From the IMG/VR virus record IMGVR_UViG_3300046012_000348, positions 1 through 37,731 of that record: 37,731 bases of DNA; one strand, given 5' to 3'. Of the stretch, positions 14,672 to 21,953 are shown one piece after another; the first letter of the stretch is position 1, and every line of letters starts with the position of its first letter. Position numbers and translations under genes: made by a program. The notes beneath the pieces were generated by a model. That model ran no database searches and was not told the origin of the DNA. It saw only the letters and a list, made by a program, of their open reading frames with translations. The DNA is from a virus.

Positions 14672-14707
14672 CGTGACGTGGCGAACGTCCCCGCTGTCCC
14701 CTACACT
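14672..14707 (+). promoter_or_regulatory. Promoter, copy B, leaderless start of peptidase gene
   Basis: AACGTCCCC (14684-14692), 9 bases, TACACT (14702-14707), then 8 bases to the ATG at 14716, which lacks a ribosome-binding site. The spacing from ACGTCCCC to the -10 equals copies C, D and E. Only the right half of the GGGGAC/GTCCCC dyad is well kept. Confidence 0.6.
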
Positions 14708-14715
14708 TCCAGCCG

Positions 14716-15477
14716 ATGCTTCCCCTCGGCAAGAAGCCAGCGACCGAAGACCGCCGCGACATCCGGCTGAAAGCGCTGCTCGAGCAGACCGGCCAGCCGC
14801 TGCCGACACCGCCGCACCGTTTCGGTCACGCGAACCTCTACAGCGGCGACGCGTGGGGAATGATGGGGAACGATCGCTACGGCGACTGCGTGTTCGCCGG
14901 CGCCGCCCACGAAACGATGCTGACGAACCACCTCGCACGCCGCACCGTCACGTTCACCGACCAGGCCGTCCTCAGCGACTACAGCGCCGTCACCGGCTTC
15001 AACCCGGCGGACCCGTCGAGCGACCAAGGAACGGACGTGCGTGACGCTCTCAAGTACCGGCAGAAGACCGGGATCGTCGACGCGAACGGTGCCCGGCACA
15101 AAATAGGCGCCTACGTCGCGTTGACACCCGGCGACTGGGACGAGCTGATGCAGGCCGTCTACGTGTTCGCCGCCGTCGGCGTCGGCGTCGAGTTCCCCGA
15201 CAGCGCTATGGACCAGTTCAACCAAGGCGAGCCGTGGGACGTCGTCGACGGCGCGAAGATCGAGGGCGGCCACTACATCCCCTGCATGGGCCGCTCGTCG
15301 GCCGGTATTGGCGGTGTGGTCACGTGGGCGCGCCGGCAGTCGGCGACGCGGGCGTTCTACGAGAAGTACGCGGACGAGGCGTGGGCGATCGTGTTCCCGG
15401 AAGAGCTCCGCGCGGGCAAGACCGAACGCGGCTTCGACCTCGCCGGCCTGAACGCCGCACTCGCGCAGCTCCGGTGA
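14716..15477 (+). CDS. Papain-like cysteine peptidase-like protein
   Basis: A 253-aa protein. The sequence around Cys58 (GNDRYGDCVFAGAAHETM) is the N-terminal Cys helix of papain-like enzymes (G-D-C/G-N-C pattern). His186 in EGGHYIPCMGR and Trp in VVTWARRQ fit the His and Asn/Trp strands. This family appears in phages and often stays unnamed. It may be a peptidase for host wall, host protein or virion protein processing, but the substrate cannot be deduced. Expression is probably leaderless from copy B, unlike its neighbours. It is followed by a two-TM protein with GTGA overlap; the pair may be a lysis-type unit, without proof. Confidence 0.6.
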   Translation: MLPLGKKPATEDRRDIRLKALLEQTGQPLPTPPHRFGHANLYSGDAWGMMGNDRYGDCVFAGAAHETMLTNHLARRTVTFTDQAVLSDYSAVTGFNPADPSSDQGTDVRDALKYRQKTGIVDANGARHKIGAYVALTPGDWDELMQAVYVFAAVGVGVEFPDSAMDQFNQGEPWDVVDGAKIEGGHYIPCMGRSSAGIGGVVTWARRQSATRAFYEKYADEAWAIVFPEELRAGKTERGFDLAGLNAALAQLR

Positions 15478-15665
15478 CGCCCCGCACCGGGCGCAGGATC
15501 CATCTCGCGATGATCGTGTTCTGGGCGGCGAACCTGGTGGCGGTCTGGTTCCTCCCCGCAAGCTGGCGGATCCCGTACCTGGTCGTCGTCTCGATCTACG
15601 CGAACCTCGTCGGGCACTGGTCCGCGTTCGCTGCGGAAAGGCCGACCGAGATCGCCGAAGACTGA
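15474..15665 (+). CDS. Small two-helix membrane protein
   Basis: A 63-aa protein with two hydrophobic helices (LAMIVFWAANLVAVWFL and IPYLVVVSIYANLVGHW) and a charged C-terminal tail (ERPTEIAED). Short basic N-terminus, two TMs and acidic tail fit a small holin- or anti-holin-like membrane protein, or the common phage 'YANLVGHWSA' membrane family of unknown function. It is coupled by GTGA to the peptidase gene. Confidence 0.6.
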   Translation: MTPRTGRRIHLAMIVFWAANLVAVWFLPASWRIPYLVVVSIYANLVGHWSAFAAERPTEIAED

Positions 15666-15701
15666 GGGGACTTGCGTGACGTCCCCCCGGTGCTTTATGG
15701 T
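15665..15701 (+). promoter_or_regulatory. Promoter/operator, copy C
   Basis: AGGGGAC (15665-15671), 9 bases, GTCCCCC (15681-15687) is a dyad around the -35 TTGCGT (15672-15677). 18 bases later lies TATGGT (15696-15701). Transcription would start near 15708, at the first base of the structured leader. A repressor at the dyad would block the -35. Confidence 0.7.
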
Positions 15702-15708
15702 GACGGGC

Positions 15709-15791
15709 GTGACGGCTCCTTGTGTCCCTTTGAAGGCTTCGGAGCACGCGGCTGCGGTTGAGCCGTCACACGCCGCTGCGGCCGCGTGCTC
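15709..15791 (+). ncRNA. Pseudoknot-type structured 5' leader
   Basis: Four arms occur in the order A-B-A'-B'. A, GTGACGGCTC (15709-15718), is perfectly complementary to A' (15760-15769). B, GAGCACGCGGC (15742-15752), is perfectly complementary to B', GCCGCGTGCTC (15781-15791), and the B stem extends with wobbles to 15758/15775. A' lies in the 16-base loop of the B stem, so A can pair with that loop as a pseudoknot. The leader starts at the predicted transcript start of copy C, and the ribosome-binding site GGAGG (15800-15804) lies just past B'. It may be a regulatory leader or a stable RNA. Confidence 0.6.
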
Positions 15792-15809
15792 GGGAGCCTG
15801 GAGGCACAC

Positions 15810-16193
15810 ATGAACGACCAGCCATCCTCTCTGTTACCGGACGCCCCTTGCGCTGCCTGTATGCAGGTTCCCGAGGGCGGCGGACGCTGCGGGGAGTGTG
15901 GTTCGACGTGGGAGCCAGACGCGCTAGGCACGTTGCAACGCGTCTCGCTGATCGCGGACGTCCCGCGGCAGGTCGCGGAATGGCTTTGCTCGCGGTGTGG
16001 AAGCTCCAGCTCTCATCCGTGGCACGCGAACGGCGCAGCGCGGCTGATCCTCTGCGATCGCTGTGAGATGGCGGAGAACCAGCTCGTTCTCGACGCCGAG
16101 CCGGAGTTCGCGCCGCCGGCGCTGACGTGCTGCGTGAGTGCCAAGGCGACGGGCGGCGCGTATCACCGTGACGGTTGCAAGGCGGTCGCATGA
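15810..16193 (+). CDS. Multi-zinc-ribbon protein
   Basis: A 127-aa protein with ATG 5 bases after GGAGG, the best Shine-Dalgarno sequence in this part. CxxC pairs occur at C-A-A-C, C-G-E-C, C-S-R-C and C-D-R-C, i.e. two tandem zinc ribbons, then a C-C-V-S-A-K-A-x-x-G-G-A-Y-H-R-D-G-C tail. It is expressed behind the structured leader of copy C and coupled to the next gene. It could be a nucleic-acid binding or protein-adaptor module; function unknown. Confidence 0.6.
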   Translation: MNDQPSSLLPDAPCAACMQVPEGGGRCGECGSTWEPDALGTLQRVSLIADVPRQVAEWLCSRCGSSSSHPWHANGAARLILCDRCEMAENQLVLDAEPEFAPPALTCCVSAKATGGAYHRDGCKAVA

Positions 16194-16405
16194 CCGCTCG
16201 CGGAGCTCGCACACCGCCCACGTCGTCTCTGTGGGAGTGCCGCCGTGCTGTGTTCCGGTTCACCCTGGACGAGTGGCATCGCGGCCAGAACGTGACCATA
16301 GGCGACCCTCATTGGGCTGGCTACGAGCCGATCAGCGTCCTCGCGGAGCAGCCGTCCAACGACGGGATGGTGGACGTGACCGTGTGGTTCAGGAGGGCGA
16401 CGTGA
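16190..16405 (+). CDS. Small protein of unknown function
   Basis: A 71-aa protein with ATGA overlap. It has a compact beta-rich pattern with several Trp (SLWECRRAVFRFTLDEWHRG, YEPISVLAEQ, VDVTVWFRRAT). It is not recognised, but lies directly ahead of the first glycosyltransferase, whose ribosome-binding site is inside this gene. Confidence 0.5.
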   Translation: MTARGARTPPTSSLWECRRAVFRFTLDEWHRGQNVTIGDPHWAGYEPISVLAEQPSNDGMVDVTVWFRRAT

Positions 16406-17121
16406 GCAACGGAACACCGCTGCCGTCGCACCCGATCGCCGTTCTGATCCCGGTGCTGAACCGGCCGCAGAACGCGCAGCCGGTGGTCGCTTCGCTCGAG
16501 CTGTCCGACCCGCACGGGTTGTGCAGGCTGCTCTTCATCTGTTCGCCGGGTGATGACGCGGAGATCGCTGCGTGCCGCCGAACGGGCGCGGATCTTCTGA
16601 TCCTCGACACGCTTCCCGGCCCGGGCGACTTCGCGCGCAAGGTGCAGGCCGGGTTCGACGCGACCGATGAGCCGTTCATCTTCCAGGCCGCCGACGACGT
16701 CGAGTTCACCGACGGCTGGGCGGAGGCGGCGCTGTATGCGATCGACCGGGACGGCGGCTACGGCGTCTGCGGCACCGATGACCAAGCTAACCCGTTGGTG
16801 ATGCGCGGTCTGCATTCGACGCATTCGCTGATCCGGCGGGCGTATGTGGACGAGTGCGGCGCATCGTGGGACGGGCCCGGGACGGTGTTTTCGACGGCGT
16901 ATTCGCATCAGTGGGTGGACACCGAGCTGGTGGAGTTGGCGAAGGTGCGCGGCTGCTTCACGTTCGCGCACGGCAGCGTGGTCATCCACAGACATCCCCT
17001 CTTCGACCGCTCTGTTCCGATGGACGCGACCTACACGCGCGGCCTTGCGGACGGCAGCGCGGACATGGCGCTCTTTCACCGCCGCCAGCAGGACTGGCTG
17101 CGGCAGTTGGCGGTCGCATGA
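16402..17121 (+). CDS. GT-A fold glycosyltransferase
   Basis: A 239-aa family-2-like glycosyltransferase. Its GTG start has AGGAGGG 4 bases upstream. An N-terminal strand AVLIPVLNRPQN, an acidic bend ADDVEF (Asp98/Asp99, a DxD-type metal site), then GTDDQANPLV and a C-terminal HRHPLF segment all fit GT-A enzymes. It would transfer an activated sugar onto an acceptor in the cytoplasm, perhaps phage protein or DNA. First of five such genes in this island; the HNH gene that follows is inserted with perfect coupling. Confidence 0.75.
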   Translation: MSNGTPLPSHPIAVLIPVLNRPQNAQPVVASLELSDPHGLCRLLFICSPGDDAEIAACRRTGADLLILDTLPGPGDFARKVQAGFDATDEPFIFQAADDVEFTDGWAEAALYAIDRDGGYGVCGTDDQANPLVMRGLHSTHSLIRRAYVDECGASWDGPGTVFSTAYSHQWVDTELVELAKVRGCFTFAHGSVVIHRHPLFDRSVPMDATYTRGLADGSADMALFHRRQQDWLRQLAVA

Positions 17122-17597
17122 GCGCATATACGCCGATCGAGCATCGCTTCTGGCCGAAGGTCGCAATCGGCGCGGAAGACGAATGCTGGGAATGGCAGGC
17201 CTACCGAAATCCAAAGGGCTACGGAATCATTCGACCGTCACGCTCGACTACTTTTCTCGTCGCATCTCGTGTCTCATGGGAGCTGACGCACGGCCCGATC
17301 CCCGAAGGTCTCTGCGTCTGCCATTCATGCGACAACCCCCCTTGCTGCAACCCCGCACATCTGTTTCTCGGCACGAAGGCCGACAACGCCCACGACATGT
17401 ACGCGAAGGGACGTCGGCCGACGGTTTACGGCGAGGCAACGGCGAACGCGAAGCTCACTGAGGACCTCGTCCGCGAAGTCAAGCGCCGTTACAGCGGCAA
17501 GCGCGGAGAAGTGATCGCGCTTGCGCGCGAGTATGGGATTCACCCAGGCACCCTTCTCGACGTCTTACGTGGCCGCACCTGGAGTCACGTCTCGTGA
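17118..17597 (+). CDS. HNH homing endonuclease
   Basis: A 159-aa HNH_3-type endonuclease. An N-terminal recognition region (FWPKV...CWEWQAYRNPKGYG) is followed by the ββα-metal core VCHSCDNPPCCNPAHL with the first His in CHSC and Asn and His in NPAHL; a Zn site is also present. A NUMOD-like tail follows (AKLTEDLVREVKRRYSGKRG, then REYGIHPGTLLDVLRG). It is flanked by ATGA and GTGA overlaps to the GT and deacetylase genes, so it inserted without breaking coupling. Codon use is a little less GC-rich than in neighbours, in line with a mobile gene. Confidence 0.85.
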   Translation: MSAYTPIEHRFWPKVAIGAEDECWEWQAYRNPKGYGIIRPSRSTTFLVASRVSWELTHGPIPEGLCVCHSCDNPPCCNPAHLFLGTKADNAHDMYAKGRRPTVYGEATANAKLTEDLVREVKRRYSGKRGEVIALAREYGIHPGTLLDVLRGRTWSHVS

Positions 17598-18136
17598 CCG
17601 TCCTCTGCCTCGAACCGCACGCTGACGACTGCGCGCTTTTCGCCGCGTTTTCAGCGATGCAGCACGGAGCGCATGTTGTGACGGTGCTGTCGAGCCAGGT
17701 GCAGCACGACCGTGGCTACCGGATCACGCAGCAGCAGAGGCATGCGGAGAACCAGGCGGCGATGCGCGAGCTCGGCCTGACGCATGAGCAGTGGCATTAC
17801 CCGGACGCGGCACCTGATTGGGATGCGGTTGAGGCGGCGATGCGTGTCGCGGATGATCTGCGTACACCGGAGCTGGTGTTCGTGTCGGCTGTGGAGCCGG
17901 ATGGGCATGAGCAGCATTCTGCGGTGGGGTCGATCGCGGGCCGGGTGTTCGGCGAGCGTTGCCGCTTCTACCTCACCTACAGGCGCGGTCACGGTCGGAG
18001 CGTCGGACAGCCTGTGGTCCCGTCCCCGGAGCAGATCGCCCGGAAGCTTCGTGCTCTGGCGTGTTTCCGGTCGCAGATCGCGGAGCCTTCTACCCGGCCG
18101 TGGTTCCTCGACGGCGTTGGGGAATGGCTCGCGTGA
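17594..18136 (+). CDS. PIG-L/LmbE-like deacetylase
   Basis: A 180-aa zinc-dependent N-deacetylase of the PIG-L/LmbE family. The key motif PHADD (residues 8-12) replaces PHPDD; His9 and Asp12 are the expected Zn ligands with Asp11 as the base. HEQHSAVG (His105, His108) supplies the third ligand. The RHAENQAAMRELG stretch is also typical. Known relatives remove an acetyl group from N-acetylglucosamine (MshB, PIG-L). Here it could unmask an amino sugar, matching the formyltransferase 800 bases downstream. Confidence 0.8.
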   Translation: MTVLCLEPHADDCALFAAFSAMQHGAHVVTVLSSQVQHDRGYRITQQQRHAENQAAMRELGLTHEQWHYPDAAPDWDAVEAAMRVADDLRTPELVFVSAVEPDGHEQHSAVGSIAGRVFGERCRFYLTYRRGHGRSVGQPVVPSPEQIARKLRALACFRSQIAEPSTRPWFLDGVGEWLA

Positions 18137-18342
18137 GCGCGCGCGAGTTGTTGCCGTTCGTCCGTCGCTCGCGTCTCGAGCGGGCCGAGGGTCAGTTCGC
18201 GGGTGCGTGTCGGGAGCTTCGTCGGGTCGAGGCGATCCGGGAAGAGGCTGAGGTTACGTTGCACTTGATCGCGTCCCATCCGCACGGCGGGCTGCTGTCG
18301 AACATCGCTAGCGAGAAGCTCAGAAGGCTTGGGGAGAACTAG
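18133..18342 (+). CDS. Small basic helical protein
   Basis: A 69-aa protein, GTGA-coupled. It is almost entirely helical and charged (LERAEGQFAGACRELRRVEAI..EEAEVTLHL) and may form a coiled coil. No function is recognised. Confidence 0.5.
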   Translation: MSARELLPFVRRSRLERAEGQFAGACRELRRVEAIREEAEVTLHLIASHPHGGLLSNIASEKLRRLGEN

Positions 18343-18343
18343 C

Positions 18344-18637
18344 TTGCAGTGCAGCGATCCATTCGCGCGTGGCGGCGACCGTCATCGGTTCTGGTGGGCC
18401 GACGCGAGCTACCTGCGTCCCGGTTTGTTCTACCGCCGCCGCCGTATCCTGCCGTTGCCGGCGGTGCCGCGGTTCTCGGTGGCCTTCTGGCGTGTCGAGA
18501 TTTGGTCGAGCGCTCACTGGGACTTCCGCTGGCGGCGTCTGAACGCATACGGGCCGCCGCCGCGCGCTGTCAGGGCAGGACTTGGGCCTCTACGAATCGT
18601 GTTCTGGTACCGCGACCGCGAGGCCCGACGTGCTTGA
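18344..18637 (+). CDS. Trp/Arg-rich small protein
   Basis: A 97-aa protein from a TTG at 18344 with GGGGAG about 7 bases upstream; a TTG at 18329 is possible too. It is rich in Trp, Arg and Pro (RFWWADASYLRPGLF, SVAFWRVEIWSSAHWDFRWRR). It resembles in style the 53-aa Trp-rich protein at 22597-22758. Neither is recognised. Confidence 0.5.
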   Translation: MQCSDPFARGGDRHRFWWADASYLRPGLFYRRRRILPLPAVPRFSVAFWRVEIWSSAHWDFRWRRLNAYGPPPRAVRAGLGPLRIVFWYRDREARRA

Positions 18638-18821
18638 CGACATGCCGGTTTTCGGTTGCGTCAGGAAATCCGAGTCTGTGGTCAAAGGCTGCGGAATCTG
18701 CGGCACGTTCGCACGCTGGGTCGATTCGGTTACCGGTCCGGATTATTGGTCGCTGTCGTGTGGTCATGTCGAAGCTCCGGTGGATCTAATCGTGACGACT
18801 TCGGTTCGAGTAGCGAAATGA
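18630..18821 (+). CDS. Zinc-ribbon protein
   Basis: A 63-aa protein. GTG at 18630 overlaps the previous gene by 8 bases; AGG lies about 6 bases upstream. It has F-G-C-V-R-K, C-G-I-C-G-T-F and S-C-G-H-V, a rubredoxin-like fold. The function is unknown. Confidence 0.5.
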   Translation: MLDDMPVFGCVRKSESVVKGCGICGTFARWVDSVTGPDYWSLSCGHVEAPVDLIVTTSVRVAK

Positions 18822-18937
18822 GCATGCGGCCTGGACTTCAAGATCGGGAGGTCGCTAGAGGTACCCGTGAACAGCGAGCGGTCGCACCCTCGGCTGCCGG
18901 GGCGGGCCTCCCGAATACCTCCAGTGCGCGCCGATGA
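18818..18937 (+). CDS. Doubtful 39-aa ORF
   Basis: It is coupled by ATGA at both ends, which argues for it, but its sequence is low in information (Arg/Ala/Gly). A 7-bp inverted repeat (CGGGAGG about 18844, CCTCCCG about 18914) lies in the same interval. In the frame of the downstream gene the DNA also reads C-R-G-G-P-P-E-Y-L-Q-C, so a broken zinc-ribbon gene is an alternative. Confidence 0.25.
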   Translation: MSMRPGLQDREVARGTREQRAVAPSAAGAGLPNTSSARR

Positions 18938-19752
18938 GCGTCGGCCTGTATCTGATGACGCAGAAAGGGTTGGCCGTCCTCGAAGCCGCCCTGGACTCAG
19001 GTGTGCAGATCGCGCATGTGACGACGGCGGCGGCGGAAGGGATGAACGACGACGCGCACCTCCAAATAGCGGCGCGCGCGAAAGCCTATGGCCTCCCCAC
19101 GTTCCTGCGCGCCCACCCACCCGCGTTCACCGCCGATCAGTCGGTTGCGGCCGGCTGGCGGTGGATGCTCGACGTCCCCAACCTCGTCGTCCTGCACGAC
19201 TCTTTGTTGCCGCGCTACCGCGGCTTCTCGCCTCTCATCACAGCATTGGTGAACGGGGAGTCGGAGGTCGGCGTGACAGCGTTCCTGGCGGAGACGGAGC
19301 CGGACACGGGGCCGATCGTGGCGCAACGGTCGATCCCTGTCGCCTACCCAACACGGATGCGTGATGTGTTGGACAGGCTCGTACCTTTGTACGGAGAGTT
19401 GGCCGCAGACGTGCTTGCCGGGGATCTCCGCTCGACGCCGCAGGACCATGCACGCGCGACGTATTCGTTGTGGCGCGACGAGCTGGACTACCGGATCGAC
19501 TGGACGCGGGACGACCGGCGGATCGTCAGGCTGGTGGATGCGGCGTCGGATCCGTTCCCCGGCGCATGGACAACTCTCGACGGTGTGAAGGTGCGTGTGC
19601 CGCGCGCGGTGCCGGAACCGGACGTGCGGATCGAGGACCGCGTGCCGGGCAAGGTCGCCTTCATCCGTGACGGCGCCCCGGTGGTTGTGTGCGGCACCGG
19701 GCTTGTGCGGCTTCCTGGTGTTGACGTGCCGCTCAGGACGAGGTTCGTGTGA
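18934..19752 (+). CDS. Formyltransferase (Fmt/sugar N-formyltransferase-like)
   Basis: A 272-aa protein with the 10-formyl-tetrahydrofolate transferase fold. Motif seen: LHDSLLPRYRGFSPLITALV, then GVTAFLAETEPDTGPIV, giving His88 and Asp124 of the usual N-x-H...D triad; the Asn position is Val86. The C-terminal 100 residues resemble the small OB-like C-domain (RIVRLVDAASDPFPGAW, VKVRVPRA). In relatives the substrate is Met-tRNA or the amino group of a nucleotide-linked sugar. With a PIG-L deacetylase and GT-A enzymes beside it, a sugar N-formyltransferase is more likely here. The ATG overlaps the previous ORF as ATGA. Confidence 0.75.
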   Translation: MSVGLYLMTQKGLAVLEAALDSGVQIAHVTTAAAEGMNDDAHLQIAARAKAYGLPTFLRAHPPAFTADQSVAAGWRWMLDVPNLVVLHDSLLPRYRGFSPLITALVNGESEVGVTAFLAETEPDTGPIVAQRSIPVAYPTRMRDVLDRLVPLYGELAADVLAGDLRSTPQDHARATYSLWRDELDYRIDWTRDDRRIVRLVDAASDPFPGAWTTLDGVKVRVPRAVPEPDVRIEDRVPGKVAFIRDGAPVVVCGTGLVRLPGVDVPLRTRFV

Positions 19753-19754
19753 CC

Positions 19755-19791
19755 AGGGGACTTGCATAACGTCCCCTGCGCCACGTAGGGT
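19755..19791 (+). promoter_or_regulatory. Promoter/operator, copy D
   Basis: AGGGGAC (19755-19761), N9, GTCCCCT (19771-19777) is a perfect 7-bp-arm dyad. It contains the -35 TTGCAT (19762-19767), and TAGGGT (19786-19791) is 18 bases further on. The methyltransferase ATG (19803) is 11 bases after the -10 and has no ribosome-binding site, so its mRNA is probably leaderless. Confidence 0.75.
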
Positions 19792-19802
19792 GACTCCCTG
19801 CG

Positions 19803-20741
19803 ATGGCCGATACGTCCCCTGCTGCTGCCTCTGAGCCCGCGCCTGCCGTCCGGCCGTCGCAGTCCGCGGTGGGCGCGGACTCCGGGACAGCACTCGTCAT
19901 CCGCGATTCGTCTTACTACCTCGACACTGTCCGCGAGGTGCGCGTCCTCGCCGAACGCATCGAGTCGATCGAGGATGCGAAGTCTCTCGCCGACCGTGCC
20001 GCAGCGGCGAAGGTTTGGGCGCAGCGCGCGAAGCTCGGCACGGACCAAGTGAACCTCGCCGCGGTCGCGCGGCTCTGGGCCGAAAGGCGAGCTGGCGAAC
20101 TGCTCGCGACGATGAGAAAACTGGAAGGTGGCCGGCCATCCGACAAAACCCCTAGTCAACCGCGAGGGGTTTCTCTTGAAGATCTCGGTGTCACCTACGA
20201 CCAGTCGTCGCAGTGGCAAAAGCTCGCCGAGGTCCCGGCCACGAAGTTTCAAGACGCGCTCGACCAAGCTGCCTCCGAGGGCGTCGTCTCCCGTTCGCGC
20301 GTCATGTCAGTCCACTACTCGTCCGAGACGGACATGTGGTCGACACCGCAAGCGCTCTTCGACGAACTGGACGCGGAGTTCGGCTTCACGCTCGACGTAT
20401 GCGCGACGAAGGGCAACGCGAAGTGCCGCAAGTTTTTCACGGAAGCCGACGACGGTCTTGCGCAGGAATGGCGCGGAACGTGCTGGATGAACCCTCCCTA
20501 CGGAGACGCGATCGTGGGATGGGTCCGCAAGGCGTACGAGTCGTCTCTGCTTGGCACAGTCGTCGTCTGCCTCGTTCCCGCGCGCGTCGACACGGGGTGG
20601 TGGTGGGACTACTGCCGCCACGGACAGATCCGGTTTCTGCGCGGGCGACTCAAGTTCGGTGATGGCGCGAACAGCGCACCGTTTCCGTCGGCTGTTGTCG
20701 TCTTTCCGCACGCACCGAGCGTCATCTGGTGGGAACGGTGA
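19803..20741 (+). CDS. Dam-like DNA N6-adenine methyltransferase with N-terminal domain
   Basis: A 312-aa protein. Residues about 175-305 are a phage Dam-type (DNA_N6-adenine methyltransferase) domain: WSTPQALFDELDAEFGFTLD, a Cys-Lys-rich link, CWMNPPYGDAIVGWV with the catalytic NPPY (230-233), and PARVDTGWWWDYC. It would methylate adenine in DNA using AdoMet. The N-terminal 160 residues hold helices (VREVRVLAERIESIEDAKSL, ARLWAERRAGELLATM) and a helix-turn-helix-like VSLEDLGVTYDQSSQWQKL, a ParB-like or regulatory module seen in some phage proteins. Expression is from copy D. It may protect phage DNA from host or phage nucleases, or regulate promoters. Confidence 0.85.
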   Translation: MADTSPAAASEPAPAVRPSQSAVGADSGTALVIRDSSYYLDTVREVRVLAERIESIEDAKSLADRAAAAKVWAQRAKLGTDQVNLAAVARLWAERRAGELLATMRKLEGGRPSDKTPSQPRGVSLEDLGVTYDQSSQWQKLAEVPATKFQDALDQAASEGVVSRSRVMSVHYSSETDMWSTPQALFDELDAEFGFTLDVCATKGNAKCRKFFTEADDGLAQEWRGTCWMNPPYGDAIVGWVRKAYESSLLGTVVVCLVPARVDTGWWWDYCRHGQIRFLRGRLKFGDGANSAPFPSAVVVFPHAPSVIWWER

Positions 20742-21079
20742 CGCAGTTCGCCGCTGGCATGCATGGCGACATTGGCGGTGTGCAGTGGCGTGTCGTTGAA
20801 GGGAAGAAGAGCATCAACGACTTACGGCTCGATGTCTACATTCCACGGTGGGTTCCGCCGCAGATGTCCGTCGGTTTTCTCTTTGCCGACTTCTACGCGT
20901 TCAATGAACGGCGTTTGTCACGCGACGGCTACCTTGCGCGAGCAGTCGCGGACGCACCGGGCGCGCGGTACCTTCACTTCCTGGGCGCGGCAATGCAGGA
21001 GTGGATCGGCTGGGAAGGCGCGGCCGAGCAGCTTCGCCTAGAGCGCGAGTTCAAGAAGCGCGCACGAGACGCGGCGTGA
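20738..21079 (+). CDS. Protein of unknown function
   Basis: A 113-aa protein; the GTG at 20738 overlaps the upstream stop (GTGA). An alternative GTG at 20729 adds three residues. The pattern is mixed alpha/beta (VQWRVVEGKKSINDLRLDVYI, VGFLFADFYAFNERRLS) with a basic C-terminal helix (LRLEREFKKRARDAA). No family is recognised. Confidence 0.45.
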   Translation: MTQFAAGMHGDIGGVQWRVVEGKKSINDLRLDVYIPRWVPPQMSVGFLFADFYAFNERRLSRDGYLARAVADAPGARYLHFLGAAMQEWIGWEGAAEQLRLEREFKKRARDAA

Positions 21080-21744
21080 CCTACAAGAAGTTGATGATCT
21101 GTCCGTGGTTCGGAGATGAACCCGCCTGGGCGCACCGCTACCACGCGAACGCCTCCCTCCTGCGCGAGCACGGCTACGACTTCCTCCACGACCGCAACCT
21201 CGACGAGTTCCGCGCGCGCGTTCGTGACAGGCTCGGCATCGGCTGCCCCATCATCCCCGGCAGCGCAAAAATCCACGACTTTCGGCCCGCGTTCGGCGAG
21301 CTGTACCGCGACGAACTAGAAGGCTACGACTTCTGGGGGCACACCGACTACGACTGCGTCTACGGCCGCATCCACATGTTCGCCACCGACGAGCTGCTCG
21401 ACAGTTGCGACATCCAGACCGACAACGGCTACGACTACCTGTGCGGCCCCTGGACGCTCTACCGCAACGAGCCGCGCATCAACTCGCTCTACACGCTGCA
21501 CCCCGACTGGGCCGACCTCCTCGAAGATTCTCACGTGTACGGCTGGGTCGAAACGTCGTTCACCGACATCGCCAAACGCGAAGCCCGCGTGCACCGGGAA
21601 CGGTTCCACCGGCACACCGACCCCGAACTCCTCTCCACGGACGGCGACGGGCTCATGTGGGCCGACGAAGAAATCTCGTTCTTCCACTTCCGACACACGA
21701 AGACGTGGCCGGCCGTGCCGCTGGTGCAGGCGTGGCAGTCGTGA
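21076..21744 (+). CDS. Glycosyltransferase of the DUF6625 type
   Basis: A 222-aa protein that resembles the GT-A-like DUF6625 family of capsule and LPS clusters. The N-terminal strand MICPWFGDEPAWAHRYHANA is followed by KIHDFRPAFGELY, then YDFWGHTDYDCVYGRI, whose H-T-D-Y-D (residues 89-93) is the acidic metal-binding bend. The C-terminal half (NGYDYLCGPWTLYRN, EDSHVYGWVETSF) fits the acceptor-binding part. It probably adds a sugar to a glycan; the GTG is coupled to the previous gene. Confidence 0.65.
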   Translation: MTYKKLMICPWFGDEPAWAHRYHANASLLREHGYDFLHDRNLDEFRARVRDRLGIGCPIIPGSAKIHDFRPAFGELYRDELEGYDFWGHTDYDCVYGRIHMFATDELLDSCDIQTDNGYDYLCGPWTLYRNEPRINSLYTLHPDWADLLEDSHVYGWVETSFTDIAKREARVHRERFHRHTDPELLSTDGDGLMWADEEISFFHFRHTKTWPAVPLVQAWQS

Positions 21745-21953
21745 GCCGGACTGTCCTCATCTGCCCGCTATGTGAAATCCAGATCATTCAACTCGGCGAC
21801 GATCCCGTGCCGTTCGAGCTATTCGCGATCGCTGGCGAGCAGGAAGCGCAGGTCAGAGCGCATCTACACGCGAATCACCCGGCGAGGCTTTGGCTATGGG
21901 ATCGCACGCGGTGGACGTGGCTGATCAAAGGCCTGAAGAAGCGGTCAGCGTGA
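21741..21953 (+). CDS. Small zinc-finger protein
   Basis: A 70-aa protein, GTGA overlap on both sides. C-P-L-C then, about 35 residues later, H-L-H-A-N-H, forming a C2H2-type zinc site. The C-terminus is Trp- and Lys-rich (LWLWDRTRWTWLIKGLKKR). The function is unknown; it is set between glycosyltransferases. Confidence 0.5.
   Translation: MSRTVLICPLCEIQIIQLGDDPVPFELFAIAGEQEAQVRAHLHANHPARLWLWDRTRWTWLIKGLKKRSA

Noticed and set aside
14701-15747. 348-aa ORF on the - strand
   Set aside because: Antisense to the peptidase and two-TM genes; low-information Arg/Ala/Val sequence and no motif.
18867-19364. 165-aa + strand ORF
   Set aside because: Out of frame with the formyltransferase, which has strong motifs over the same DNA.
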